Shown in pieces: positions 40,915 through 49,942 of a stretch of 64,000 bases of DNA. The number at the start of each line of letters is the position of its first letter. Position 1 is the stretch's first letter. The position numbers and the translations under genes were made by a program. Location of the stretch: the NCBI GenBank assembly GCA_964546955.1, contig CAZJLP010000003.1, positions 62,001 to 126,000 of the forward strand. Direction: 5' to 3'. The notes under the pieces are model-generated. The model saw nothing but the letters and a program-made list of their open reading frames with translations, did not search any database and was not told where the DNA came from. Source of the stretch: CAZJLP01 sp964546955. GTDB taxonomy: Bacteria; Verrucomicrobiota; Verrucomicrobiia; Opitutales; Opitutaceae.

Positions 40915-42186
40915 ATGCGCATCATTTTGACTTCCCACGGCTCGACCGGCGATATCTACCCCGTTATCGCGCTGGCGGTCGCGATGCAGAAGGCGGGGCA
41001 TGACGTAAAATTCGCGACCATTCCGCACTACAAGGCGGAAATCGAAGCGGCCGGAGTGGAGTTTTACCCGCTATGTCCGAACTGGGAGCAGGCCGATCTG
41101 AGCTATTGGATGGGCCGGCTGCAAAAAATCCGCACACCGATTTACCAGCTCCGCGAAATTTACGTCGGAGCCAAAGCGTACATTCCGGAGATGATTTCGC
41201 GCATGGACACGGCACTGCAGTCGGCCGATCTACTCGTGTCATCGTACCTGTTTCCGATGAACAAGCTCATTGCGGACCGGCGCGGCGTGCCGTTCGCGAC
41301 ACTCGCCTTCGCGCCCCACGTAGTGCCTTCGCCCGACTATCCGCCGGAAAACGTTCCGTCGCCCCAATGGCTCCCGCGCAGTGCCCGCCGGGCGTGGAAT
41401 CGCTGGCTGTGGAAAATTGGGAACGCGATCGTGGATCGGGTCATCAACGACACCATCCGTGTTCCCATGCGCGAAGCGGGGCTGCCCAAGGTGCGCCACT
41501 TCTTCTCCAAACCGGCGGAGCGCGTGCTGGTGGCCGTTTCCGAAAAACTTCTTCGGCCGCAACACGCGGAGCTCGATCCGCGCTTTAGATTCACGGGTTA
41601 TTGTCGGTGGCAGGCGCCACGGGATGCGAAGCTCGATGAGGAACTCCGCGCATTCACCCAGGGCGAAGCGGTGCCTGTATTGACGTTCGGGAGCATGGTG
41701 TACGAGAAGCCGGGGGAGTTCATGGAGCGCTTCGTGCGAGCATGGCCCCGCCACAAAAAAATCATCGTGCAACGCGGGTGGGCTCAGTTTCCCGCGCTGG
41801 CCGAAGACGGGCACATCAAAGTGATCGGCGCCGTCTCCCACGACCAGCTTTTCACCCACGCCTCCGCCGTCATCCATCACGGCGGGGCCGGCACGACTGC
41901 CAGTGCGCTTCACGCCGGCAAGCCGCAAATCGTCGTGCCGCACATCGGCGACCAGACATTTTTCGGGATGGAGATGGAACGACTCGGGTGTGGACGCCGG
42001 CTTTCGAAGAAGCGCTGGCCGGAAGATCTGCACGGCGCGCTGGAAAAAGTCCTTTCGAATCCGGCCCATTCCAAAAACGCGCTGGCCGTGCGGGAGCTAC
42101 TGCTGGACGAAGACGGGCCAAGCCGCGCGATCGCCGAACTCGAGCAGTTTGTGGGGGAGCAACAGGCAGTCGCCGGTACGGGCTGA
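40915..42186 (+). CDS. UGT-like glycosyltransferase (GT1)
   Basis: This is a 423-residue GT-B glycosyltransferase of the MGT/sterol-glucosyltransferase type: MRIILTSHGSTGDIYPVIALA at the start, and the nucleotide-sugar binding segment VIGAVSHDQLFTHASAVIHHGGAGTTASALHAGKPQIVVPHIGDQ-like region near residues 300-345 (HHGGAGTT is the hallmark). It probably glycosylates a lipid or small hydrophobic acceptor. The acceptor is unknown. There is no membrane span. Confidence 0.9.
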   Translation: MRIILTSHGSTGDIYPVIALAVAMQKAGHDVKFATIPHYKAEIEAAGVEFYPLCPNWEQADLSYWMGRLQKIRTPIYQLREIYVGAKAYIPEMISRMDTALQSADLLVSSYLFPMNKLIADRRGVPFATLAFAPHVVPSPDYPPENVPSPQWLPRSARRAWNRWLWKIGNAIVDRVINDTIRVPMREAGLPKVRHFFSKPAERVLVAVSEKLLRPQHAELDPRFRFTGYCRWQAPRDAKLDEELRAFTQGEAVPVLTFGSMVYEKPGEFMERFVRAWPRHKKIIVQRGWAQFPALAEDGHIKVIGAVSHDQLFTHASAVIHHGGAGTTASALHAGKPQIVVPHIGDQTFFGMEMERLGCGRRLSKKRWPEDLHGALEKVLSNPAHSKNALAVRELLLDEDGPSRAIAELEQFVGEQQAVAGTG

Positions 42187-42203
42187 ACCCTACCTGCCTG
42201 CGC

Positions 42204-43895
42204 CTACTCCGGATCGGAACCGCGTCGTTTTAGTTCGCTCTCGAGTTGCCGGCGCAGCCCCGCGACATTCGCACGAAGCGAGGCAGACAGAACCGGCCGC
42301 TTCGCTTCCAGCCGCTCAAGATCGTCCAAGGTCCTTTGCAACGCCTCCCACTTACGGGAGCCCTCGTACACCGCCGCCAATGTGAGATATGCCGCAGGAT
42401 CGAACGGCTCCATCCGAACATACTGCAGCGCCAATCGCTCGGCTTCCGCCCAGTTTTTGGCCTGCATCTCCATTGCCGCCAGGTTTTGGACCACCGTGGC
42501 GTGAGCCGGCGACAATTGATAAGCGCGCCGTGCCAAAGGGAGCGCATCCTCCAAGCGGCCCGCGATATACAGCGCGCGCGCCATCATGCTGGTCAAGTCC
42601 GCCTGCTCCCCTACCCGCTTCTCGGATTCGGCAGCAAGAATATGCGTGTTTTCCCAAAAGCTGATCTGTTGATACGCGACGACCGACGTCATCGCCATCC
42701 AAGCCCCCAGTGCCCAGCGCGACCCGGATTGCAGCACGCGCGGAACCGGCACACGGCCGTCTCGAACGCGAGCGACAATCACCAGGCCCATGATCAGCAA
42801 TCCGACAATCGGCGGATACATGTAGCGGTCGGCAAGAGCCTGTTTGCCCACCTGCACGAGGCCGATCACCGGCAGCAGCATGGCCAGAAAGAGCAGCCAT
42901 CCCCAAAGCAGCGAAAAACCCATCCGGCGGCGAAGGGCGATGCACCCGAGGGTGATCGCGAGCAGGGCGACGGCGTCGAAGACTGCGTCCAATACCGTCC
43001 ATCCTTCGAGTGGAGGGTACAACACCGACAGGTTCAGCGGGTAAAAAAAATGAAGCAGGTGATTCGTATAGCCATTCAAGGCCGTGGCGATACGGGTACT
43101 CAGACTCATGTGGTCGACCGGCACGACGGCTCCGCCCTTGTCCTGCGCCACGAAAGTTACGACAGAAAACGCCACGCACAACACGGCGTACGGAGCAATG
43201 GGCAGGAAGCGACGAACCCAGTCCCGCAGTCGAGATTCGCTTCCGCTGGATCCACCTCGAAGGCGTCTCTGTTCGGCTCGAATCAGACTGAGGAGAATCA
43301 GCATGACCGGCATCGTCACGAACATGCCTTTTGCGAAGAGCGAGCAGAGGTAGAGAAAGATCGAAACGAAAAACCAGCGCCGCCTCGCTCGCGCATTGGC
43401 CGACGAATCCTCGAAGCGGAAGTAGCTGAGGACAGTCAGCAGGGCAAAAAACGTGGAGAGCTGCGTCTTCCGTTGCGAGACCCACGCGACCGCCTCCACC
43501 AGCACCGGGTGCATCGCGAACAGCGCTCCACCCAGGATGCCATAAGCCCGCACTCCGAAAAGCTGGAGCAAGACGTACGCGACCAAAACCGAATTAGCAG
43601 CATGAAAGCCCGCGTTCACCAGCGCCTGAACGCCCGGCTCGGCGCCGAACAGCTGGAAATCGAGCTGATGCGAAAGCCACGTGAGCGGATGATAATTCGC
43701 GGCGAAAAACGCGGTCCAGGCCCATTTGAAGTTCTCCCAGCTGAGGCCGCTGACGACGTGAATGTTGTCGTACGTGTAAAATGCATCGTCGAAATCGGTG
43801 TAAACATGCCCTCGTACCTGCGCATACAGGAAAAAGACGACCACCAGCGGCAGCAGCCACAGGCCATGCTTCTCTAACCAGCGCAACATCACCAT
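42204..43895 (-). CDS. Multi-pass membrane protein with C-terminal TPRs (TMTC/protein O-mannosyltransferase-like)
   Basis: About 563 residues from ATG 43895. The N-terminal 400 residues have about ten membrane spans and the segments FDDAFYTYDNIHV, ANYHPLTWLSHQLDFQLFG and MHPVLVEAVAWVSQRK, typical of the bacterial TMTC-like group (GT-C fold). The C-terminal 130 residues are TPRs (LARRAYQLSPAHATVVQNLAAMEMQAKNWAEA region). It likely transfers sugars from a lipid donor to an extracytoplasmic target. The acidic FDDAFY may provide the catalytic acid. Confidence 0.85.
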   Translation of the reverse strand: MVMLRWLEKHGLWLLPLVVVFFLYAQVRGHVYTDFDDAFYTYDNIHVVSGLSWENFKWAWTAFFAANYHPLTWLSHQLDFQLFGAEPGVQALVNAGFHAANSVLVAYVLLQLFGVRAYGILGGALFAMHPVLVEAVAWVSQRKTQLSTFFALLTVLSYFRFEDSSANARARRRWFFVSIFLYLCSLFAKGMFVTMPVMLILLSLIRAEQRRLRGGSSGSESRLRDWVRRFLPIAPYAVLCVAFSVVTFVAQDKGGAVVPVDHMSLSTRIATALNGYTNHLLHFFYPLNLSVLYPPLEGWTVLDAVFDAVALLAITLGCIALRRRMGFSLLWGWLLFLAMLLPVIGLVQVGKQALADRYMYPPIVGLLIMGLVIVARVRDGRVPVPRVLQSGSRWALGAWMAMTSVVAYQQISFWENTHILAAESEKRVGEQADLTSMMARALYIAGRLEDALPLARRAYQLSPAHATVVQNLAAMEMQAKNWAEAERLALQYVRMEPFDPAAYLTLAAVYEGSRKWEALQRTLDDLERLEAKRPVLSASLRANVAGLRRQLESELKRRGSDPE

Positions 43896-44065
43896 AGTGG
43901 AAGGACCGACTCTCGCCGGCGGCCACCCGCCCGCGCAGGCGGTGTCCCTCGCGCAGCCTTCGAAAGACATGGAGTGCAAAGCGACATCAACAGGAGAGGC
44001 CAAATCTGATAAACGACCCCCTTTTCTGTCGACCCAAATTCATTCGCCGTCGTCTCTGCCAGGCA

Positions 44066-44094
44066 CAAAAAAACCCCCGCGCAGGGCGGGGGTT
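44066..44094 (-). terminator. Intrinsic terminator of the FKBP gene
   Basis: On the minus strand AACCCCCGCC pairs with GCGGGGGTT and is followed by seven T. It lies 25 nt after the FKBP stop. The strongest intrinsic terminator in the window. Confidence 0.93.
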
Positions 44095-44118
44095 CGCAGA
44101 AAACAAATGTAAGTCGGC

Positions 44119-44925
44119 TTACTTCTTCGCGGGGACCGGCGCAGGGGCCGGCGCCGGAGCGGCGGCGGCGGGCGCGGCGCCCGGTTTGAACTCGATCAAC
44201 TCCACATCGAACACGAGGGCCGAATTCGGCGGAATCGCGCCGGGCGCGTTTTCGCCGTAGGCGAGCGCGGGCGGGATGTAGAGTTTGATTTTGCCGCCCT
44301 TGTTGATCTTCTGAAGTCCTTCGACCCATCCGACGATCACACTGTCGTTGGCCAGGGTGAATTCAGCCGGTTGGCCGCCTTCGGAACTGTCGAATTTCGT
44401 CCCATTGACGAGAGTGCCGGTGTAGTGAACTTTCACTACATCTCCGACCTTGGGATAGTCGCCGGTCCCCGGTTTCACGATTTCGTAAAGGAGGCCGCTG
44501 GGAAGCGCGGTGACACCCGTCTTGGCCTTTGCGTCGGCGAGGAACTTGTCCGCCTCCGCCTGGCCTTGCTGCTTCATGCGAGAAGCATACTGCTGCTGTT
44601 TTTCCTGCATGAACTTGTCGACCTCGGGACCGACCTTCTGGAGGTCGTGCGGCGCTTCCTTGCCCGCGGCGGCGGCGAGGAGCCCTGTGATCACGATGTC
44701 CGTTTGCTCCTTGGAGAACTGCAACTCGGCCAAGCCGATGCGCTTTCCAACAAACCAGCCGAACGTTTCCAAAACCTGGGCCTCGGTGAACTGCGGGGCC
44801 GGAGCAGCGGCACCAGCGGCGGGCGCGGCCGCGGGGGCGGCCGGTTTAGCGGGCTCTTGGGCTTGCAGAGCGGCGGTTGCGCCGGCCACGAGCAAAGAGG
44901 CTTTGAGCGTGTTAATCAGTTTCAT
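44119..44925 (-). CDS. FKBP-type peptidyl-prolyl isomerase (exported)
   Basis: This is a 268-residue periplasmic isomerase. A signal peptide (residues 1-22) is followed by an Ala/Pro-rich linker, an N-terminal helical dimerisation domain (FTEAQVLETFGWFVGKRIGL, FMQEKQQQYASRMKQQGQAEADKFL) and the FKBP domain (VGDVVKVHYTGTLVNGTKFDSS, VIVGWVEGLQKINKGGKIKLYIPPALAYGE, NSALVFDVELIEF). It resembles FkpA/Mip in layout. An Ala/Pro repeat forms the C-terminus. Confidence 0.95.
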   Translation of the reverse strand: MKLINTLKASLLVAGATAALQAQEPAKPAAPAAAPAAGAAAPAPQFTEAQVLETFGWFVGKRIGLAELQFSKEQTDIVITGLLAAAAGKEAPHDLQKVGPEVDKFMQEKQQQYASRMKQQGQAEADKFLADAKAKTGVTALPSGLLYEIVKPGTGDYPKVGDVVKVHYTGTLVNGTKFDSSEGGQPAEFTLANDSVIVGWVEGLQKINKGGKIKLYIPPALAYGENAPGAIPPNSALVFDVELIEFKPGAAPAAAAPAPAPAPVPAKK

Positions 44926-45015
44926 GCAGTATGGATGTGGTAATAGAGAAACGACAATCGGGGTTTTGTGCCGTGAAGAATGACGTGCATGCCGACGCCC
45001 GCCTGGGATGGCAAG

Positions 45016-45126
45016 GCTGGAAGCGGCGGACGAAAAAGCTGAAGGCTGCCCGAACCGCGCGGAAATCATACTGCGCCCAATACCCTTCCCGTTTCTGCCT
45101 TCAGTCTTCAGCTTTCAGCCTTTCCC
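45016..45126. repeat. Periodic inverted repeat, 7-nt period (CTTCAGC type)
   Basis: The right arm about 45093-45126 has TGCCTTC, AGTCTTC, AGCTTTC, AGCCTTT. The left arm about 45016-45050 (AAAAAGCTGAAGGCTG core) is the weaker complement. It lies in the divergent spacer between the FKBP gene and the LOG-fusion gene. Confidence 0.65.
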
Positions 45127-45190
45127 CTCGTTCGGCCCTTCCGCCTTGGCTTGTAACATCGGCCCTAGTTTGACATCACCCCCTTTTCCA

Positions 45191-47104
45191 ATGTCACCCG
45201 ACCAATTTTGGACGAGTCAAGATGGCCAGATTCTCACCGTAAAGCCAAAGGAGCAGCTTGCCGTCGCACTCACGCTCGCATTCTGGCCCCGCAACCCGGC
45301 GGAGTTTGACTTTCTGAAGGCCCGTCTGGCGGACCTCCACTTCACCGAGCGAAGCACGCTCGCCCGTATCGGGATCGAAATGACGCTGACCTCGAAACCC
45401 GCGATCGACGGAAATCGCATCGTGGTGGACGCGGAGGCCTTCATTTTCGACACCAGCTTCCCCAACGCGCCCTACTGGAAAAAACTGCTTCGCTCCGGCA
45501 CTCCGGTGGGGCGCCTCTTTTACGCCCCCGAGTCGGCAAAATTGTCCACCGCGGAGATCTGGGAGGCGATCCAGGGCAACCGCCTCAAATTGCCAAACAC
45601 GATCAGCATCGACCGCGCCGGCCGGGTGTTCCTCACCCCCCATAACGTCCGTTATACCCTCAACCCGCGGCTGCAGCGTCCGCAGTTCGAGCGGCTCGTC
45701 AGCGGCGAAGCGGGCCGGAGCTACCTGGACAAGGTGCAGGTTCGCCACGATACCGAACTTCTTACCATACCGCCCCGGTCCGGCATTCTGACCAGCTGTT
45801 CGATGTATCTTAAGGAGCACTACGTACTGCTCAATCGTGGCGAGGGCAACTTCGGCATTCACACGAGCGCCCTGCTGCTGGATCCGATCAAGACTTTCGG
45901 CACAAACATCATGCTGGAGATCTACAACACCGGCGACCAGCCGGTCGTGAACCCGGTGGTTTCGGTCGAAATTTTTCGCGCTCCGCCGTCGGCCGACCCG
46001 GAGGCGAAAAGCCTGCAGAAACGGCGCACGCGCCTCCACGCGATGGCCACTCAGCTGTACAAATGCGTCGACGACAATCCGCCCAAGGACAACGGCGAAG
46101 CCCGGCCGAAGACCCGGCTGACGGTCAAGGGCCAGAGCGCCACGATGGAGAACCATTGCCTCTTCGTGAATGCCGCCGAATTTGCCAACCTGAAGTCGAA
46201 GCCCGGAGCGCTCAAAACTCCCTGCGGCTACCGGACGATGATTCAGGCGCTGGACGCCGCCCCGGAGGACGCGGACACCCTGCTCGCGGAATATTTCCCC
46301 AATCTTCTGGAGGAAATCGAGCTGCTCACCCGCATCCAGCAGCTAAAACTCAAACGGGTCATCTTCCGAAAGCCGTCTCGCACCCACGGATTCTTCCTTT
46401 CGAACAACGCCCATTCGCGACTGGAGACGTTCGATTCGATCAATATCGATGTCTACTGGTACAACGAGGCAATCAACGATTTGTTCCTCCACACCTATAA
46501 GAAGCATCACGGCTTCTTCGTGCGCGACGAGATGGCAAGGAAGTTCCAGGAATCCACAATCCTCGCCTTTTATGGATCCGCGCTGGGCCTCGAAAAGGCG
46601 GACACGGACAAGATTTCCACATTGATCGAAAAACTCACCGCTTTCATCGGACCCGCCGTCGGAGTGCTCACCGGCGGAGGGGGCGGGGTCATGCGTCTTG
46701 CCTCCGACCAAGCGCGGGAAAAAGGGGCTCTCACCGGCGCGTGCTTCCTCGAACTGGAGGCCCAGCCACCAGAGCTAGGGGTAGACTTTTTCAATACCTT
46801 CCAGGAAACAGCCCGCCATAACCGCCAAAAATGGTTTGAGATAGCCGATTTCTGCATTTTCAACGTCGGCGGGGTCGGCACCCTGGAGGAGGTCGGCATC
46901 GAGCTCTGCAACCTCAAGCTCGGAATACGTCCGCGCATTCCCTACATCTTTTACAACGCGCGCTTTTGGACCGACCTCCGCAAACAACTGCGTGAGATGA
47001 TCCGGACAAAACGCGCCCCGTCGTGGATGGCGGACTACATTTTGTTCACCGACGACCCCGACGAAGTCGTGGCCTTCTATCGTAAAACACTGCGGGTGCT
47101 CTGA
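45191..47104 (+). CDS. Two-domain protein: dUTPase/dCTP-deaminase-like N-terminus and LOG-family C-terminus
   Basis: A 637-residue protein. Around residues 190-275 the pattern YLKEHYVLLNRGEGNFGIHT, ALLLDPIKTFGTNIMLEIYN and TGDQPVVNPVVSVEIF resembles the trimeric dUTPase/dCTP-deaminase core (weak, by eye). The C-terminal 170 residues have LOG/lysine-decarboxylase-like Rossmann motifs: VLTGGGGGVMRLAS (about 493-506) and FNVGGVGTLEEVGIE (about 555-569), variants of the GGG-x-G-x-M and PGG-x-GT-x-x-E motifs. LOG proteins release free bases from nucleoside monophosphates, so a nucleotide-processing role is plausible. I know no named family with this fusion. Confidence 0.75.
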   Translation: MSPDQFWTSQDGQILTVKPKEQLAVALTLAFWPRNPAEFDFLKARLADLHFTERSTLARIGIEMTLTSKPAIDGNRIVVDAEAFIFDTSFPNAPYWKKLLRSGTPVGRLFYAPESAKLSTAEIWEAIQGNRLKLPNTISIDRAGRVFLTPHNVRYTLNPRLQRPQFERLVSGEAGRSYLDKVQVRHDTELLTIPPRSGILTSCSMYLKEHYVLLNRGEGNFGIHTSALLLDPIKTFGTNIMLEIYNTGDQPVVNPVVSVEIFRAPPSADPEAKSLQKRRTRLHAMATQLYKCVDDNPPKDNGEARPKTRLTVKGQSATMENHCLFVNAAEFANLKSKPGALKTPCGYRTMIQALDAAPEDADTLLAEYFPNLLEEIELLTRIQQLKLKRVIFRKPSRTHGFFLSNNAHSRLETFDSINIDVYWYNEAINDLFLHTYKKHHGFFVRDEMARKFQESTILAFYGSALGLEKADTDKISTLIEKLTAFIGPAVGVLTGGGGGVMRLASDQAREKGALTGACFLELEAQPPELGVDFFNTFQETARHNRQKWFEIADFCIFNVGGVGTLEEVGIELCNLKLGIRPRIPYIFYNARFWTDLRKQLREMIRTKRAPSWMADYILFTDDPDEVVAFYRKTLRVL

Positions 47105-47118
47105 GGAATTGAGGCAGG

Positions 47119-47188
47119 AGTGTTGAGAGCTGAAAGTTCGATCCGCCGTCGGCTGTCAACGCTCAACCGTCAACTTTCCGCTTTCATC
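47119..47188. repeat. Periodic inverted repeat, 7-nt period (GTCAAC type)
   Basis: The left arm 47119-47140 has GAGAGCT and GAAAGTT. The right arm 47154-47188 has TGTCAAC, GCTCAAC, CGTCAAC, TTTCCGC, TTTCATC. It is related to the element before sucD (17785-17872). It lies between the LOG-fusion gene and purD. Confidence 0.75.
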
Positions 47189-47229
47189 CTTGTCCCCCCT
47201 CCTGGCCCGTTTATCGCCTTAACGCTTTC

Positions 47230-48513
47230 ATGATACTGCCTCGTTCAGTTCTTATTGTCGGAGCCGGGGGACGTGAACACGCGCTCGTCAAAGCCTGCCT
47301 GGCCTCGCCCGCCCGACCGCGCGTGGTGGTCGCACCGGGGAATGCGGGAATTGCGGACGAGGTCAGCTGCTTTCCCGTGCCCGCCGACGACGTCGCGGGA
47401 CTCGTCAGTCTCGCGCAGAAGGAAAAGGTCGAATTTGTGATTGTCGGGCCGGAAGTGCCGCTTTCGCTCGGCCTGGTGGACGCGCTGAAAGACGCGGGGA
47501 TTCCCGCGTATGGACCGAAGGCAGATGGGGCGCGGCTGGAGGCCTCCAAAGTTTTCACGAAAGAGTTGCTCTTCAAGCACCGGATCCCGACCGCGGCCGC
47601 CGGTATCTTCAGCGATGTGGGTCCGGCGCTCACTTACGTGCGGGGGCGCCAAATCCCCATCGTGATTAAAGCCGACGGCCTGGCGGCCGGCAAAGGCGTG
47701 GTGGTCGCGCAGTCGCTCGTCGAAGCTGAAGAGGCAATACGATCGATGCTCGAACAGGGGAAGTTTGGGCAAAGCGGGCGCCAGATTCTGATCGAGGACT
47801 GCCTTTTCGGCGAGGAAACCTCGCTGCTGGTGGTGGTGTCGGGGCGAGACTACGTCATCCTGCCAACCTCCCAGGATCACAAGCGGATCGGCGACGGCGA
47901 TACCGGCCCAAACACGGGCGGCATGGGCACCTACTCGCCCGCCGAGGTGGTGACGCCCGAAATGCTGAAGAGGATCGATCGCGAGATTGTCCGGCCGTCC
48001 GTGGACGCAATCGCAGCCGAGGGCATCGATTTTCGCGGCACCCTTTTTATTGGGATCATGCTCACCCCCGAGGGCCCGAGTGTGCTGGAATATAACACCC
48101 GCTTCGGCGATCCCGAGACCCAGGTCGTGCTTCCGCGCGTGGCAAACAATGTCCTCGAGTTGCTCTGGCGCGCCGCGCAAGGCAGTCTGAAGGAAGTAAC
48201 GCTCCGGGAGAAACCCGGCTACGCGGTCTGTGTCGTGATCGCCGCCGCCGGATACCCTGATAAATTCCCGAAAGGAGACCCGATCGTTTTTCCTGCGCAC
48301 CTTCCCGCCGATACGACCGTGCTGCATGCCGGCACGGCTCGCGATGGTCAGGGGCGCATCGTGACCAACGGTGGCCGCGTGCTCGGGGTAACGGCGCTCG
48401 CCCCTACCCTGCGCGAAGCGGTGGATCGGGCGTACTCGACCTGCGCTTCCATTCAGTGCGCGAGCAAATACTACCGCCGCGATATTGGCGCGAAGCAACT
48501 CAACCGCAGATGA
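47230..48513 (+). CDS. purD: Phosphoribosylamine-glycine ligase
   Basis: This ATP-grasp enzyme is the second step of purine synthesis (GAR synthetase). The 427 residues show VLIVGAGGREHALVKA, GPEVPLSLGLVDAL, VIKADGLAAGKGVVVAQS, the conserved QDHKRIGDGDTGPNTGGMG and YNTRFGDPETQVVLPR. It overlaps the next gene by 4 nt. The leader is pyrimidine-rich with no Shine-Dalgarno sequence. Confidence 0.97.
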   Translation: MILPRSVLIVGAGGREHALVKACLASPARPRVVVAPGNAGIADEVSCFPVPADDVAGLVSLAQKEKVEFVIVGPEVPLSLGLVDALKDAGIPAYGPKADGARLEASKVFTKELLFKHRIPTAAAGIFSDVGPALTYVRGRQIPIVIKADGLAAGKGVVVAQSLVEAEEAIRSMLEQGKFGQSGRQILIEDCLFGEETSLLVVVSGRDYVILPTSQDHKRIGDGDTGPNTGGMGTYSPAEVVTPEMLKRIDREIVRPSVDAIAAEGIDFRGTLFIGIMLTPEGPSVLEYNTRFGDPETQVVLPRVANNVLELLWRAAQGSLKEVTLREKPGYAVCVVIAAAGYPDKFPKGDPIVFPAHLPADTTVLHAGTARDGQGRIVTNGGRVLGVTALAPTLREAVDRAYSTCASIQCASKYYRRDIGAKQLNRR

Positions 48514-49181
48514 CACGTCGATCTTTGCGCCTTGCAACGGCACTGGTCTGGTTCATCGGGACGATTTCCCTCGCTGCGGAGTCCCTGCAGAAGGATCTCG
48601 GCATGGGACTCTCTTATTTCCGGACCGATGACACCGCCGCGGAGAGCGCGGCGTTGGTTTCCGCGCTCCAGCGACCCGCCGTCGTGATCGATCTCAGAAA
48701 CTCGTCCGCCGACGAGGCGTCGGCCAAGGCGCTCGCGACCGCCCTTGCTCAGGCCGCGAGCCGTCCCCGGACGTTGCGCGTGTTCTTGCTCAACGACGCG
48801 ACTTCCCGGCGGCTGATTGACATCGTCTGCGCCCCGCGCTCGGGCACGCTGACGATCGCCCCGAAAAACGACTCCGTGACGCCCGATATCGCGGTGCCTA
48901 TCGGCCGCGACGAAGATCGCCGCGCCTACGAGGCGCCGGCGAAGGGTGTTCCCCTGGAACAGCTGGTCGACGGTGCTCAAGACAAACGCCGCTTCGACGA
49001 AGCCAGCCTCACGCGCGAGCACAACAACGGGACGCGTTCGCCGGAAAGGGCTGACAACGCAGGCGATTCGAAGGCCAACGGAGACCGCTCGGAGAAAGAC
49101 AAAAACGCACCGCCCGTCGACCTGGTTCTACAACGCGCGATTCACGTGCACCGCGGGCTGGTTGCGTTGAAAAAGCTGTGA
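48510..49181 (+). CDS. Exported hypothetical protein
   Basis: This is a 223-residue protein with a signal peptide (residues 1-22, ending SLAAES) and an alpha/beta domain resembling periplasmic protease-like or ClpP/S41 edges (AVVIDLRNSSADEASAKALATAL, LRVFLLNDATSRRLIDIV). The C-terminal half is hydrophilic and disordered (about residues 165-205). The first part recalls the VIDLR segment of C-terminal processing peptidases, but no catalytic residues can be assigned. It is coupled to purD by the 4-nt overlap. Confidence 0.6.
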   Translation: MTRRSLRLATALVWFIGTISLAAESLQKDLGMGLSYFRTDDTAAESAALVSALQRPAVVIDLRNSSADEASAKALATALAQAASRPRTLRVFLLNDATSRRLIDIVCAPRSGTLTIAPKNDSVTPDIAVPIGRDEDRRAYEAPAKGVPLEQLVDGAQDKRRFDEASLTREHNNGTRSPERADNAGDSKANGDRSEKDKNAPPVDLVLQRAIHVHRGLVALKKL

Positions 49182-49254
49182 TGCCGCGACCAAGGGCGCG
49201 CTAACTACAGCTTTGCTTTTCCCAGAAAACCGTGTCCATTGCCGTTCGCTACGC

Positions 49255-49740
49255 ATGGTCCAGCTCGGACATATCCTCACGGTTTGCACCGCAAATATCT
49301 GTCGAAGCCCGATGGCGGAAGCGCTTCTGCAGCACGCTTTGAGGGCGCAACCGGAGCCGTTAAAGTCGCTCCGCGTGTTCTCCGCGGGCGTTCGCGCCTA
49401 CACGGGCGACCAAGTGTCTCGAAACACGGTATTGGCACTCAAAAAAGTAGGGCTGGACGTTTCCAATCACCGCGCGACAGAGCTTACCAAGGACTTGGTG
49501 GACGGCGCCTTGGCCGTTTTTTGCATGACGGAATCTCATCGCCAAGCCGTCCTCGATCTCCGCCCCTCTCACGACCGCATCTACCTATTGCGAGGCTTCA
49601 TGCCGGCGCCGGCGGAGCAACAAATTGTCGACCCTTTCGGCTATGATTTGCCCACTTACGAGGCCTGCCGCGATGAAATGGTCGAGGCCGTCCCGTCGAT
49701 CATCGAATTCCTGAAGGCCCAAGTAGCCAAGATCGCCTAG
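49255..49740 (+). CDS. Low-molecular-weight protein-tyrosine phosphatase
   Basis: This is a 161-residue enzyme with the N-terminal P-loop CTANICRSPMAEALL (C-x(5)-R-S), variable loops and a C-terminal DPFGYDLPTYEACRDEM that carries the general-acid aspartate. It may act on tyrosine-phosphorylated proteins, for example exopolysaccharide kinases, or on arsenate; the family does not settle this. ATG 49255 starts the domain. Confidence 0.92.
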   Translation: MVQLGHILTVCTANICRSPMAEALLQHALRAQPEPLKSLRVFSAGVRAYTGDQVSRNTVLALKKVGLDVSNHRATELTKDLVDGALAVFCMTESHRQAVLDLRPSHDRIYLLRGFMPAPAEQQIVDPFGYDLPTYEACRDEMVEAVPSIIEFLKAQVAKIA

Positions 49741-49942
49741 GGTTGAGACAGGCCAGCGTCGATCGCCATGCCGGGCAGACCTGATCTCCGGCACGGTGCG
49801 CGGAGAGTCGCCTGCGCCGGCCGCCCCCGTTTGTCCCCTCCCGCTTCCGGTCGTGCGAGACCGGGCAGGGCACCACTGTGCTCATCCGGCCACAAAAAAT
49901 CCTTTCCGTCCGGCCTGCTTTGCTTGAGCGTTCTCCTTCCTC

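Noticed and set aside
40246..41028. Overlapping long frames on both strands before the glycosyltransferase
   Set aside because: They overlap each other and the start of a real GT gene, and their composition is not protein-like; the region is described as gene-free instead.
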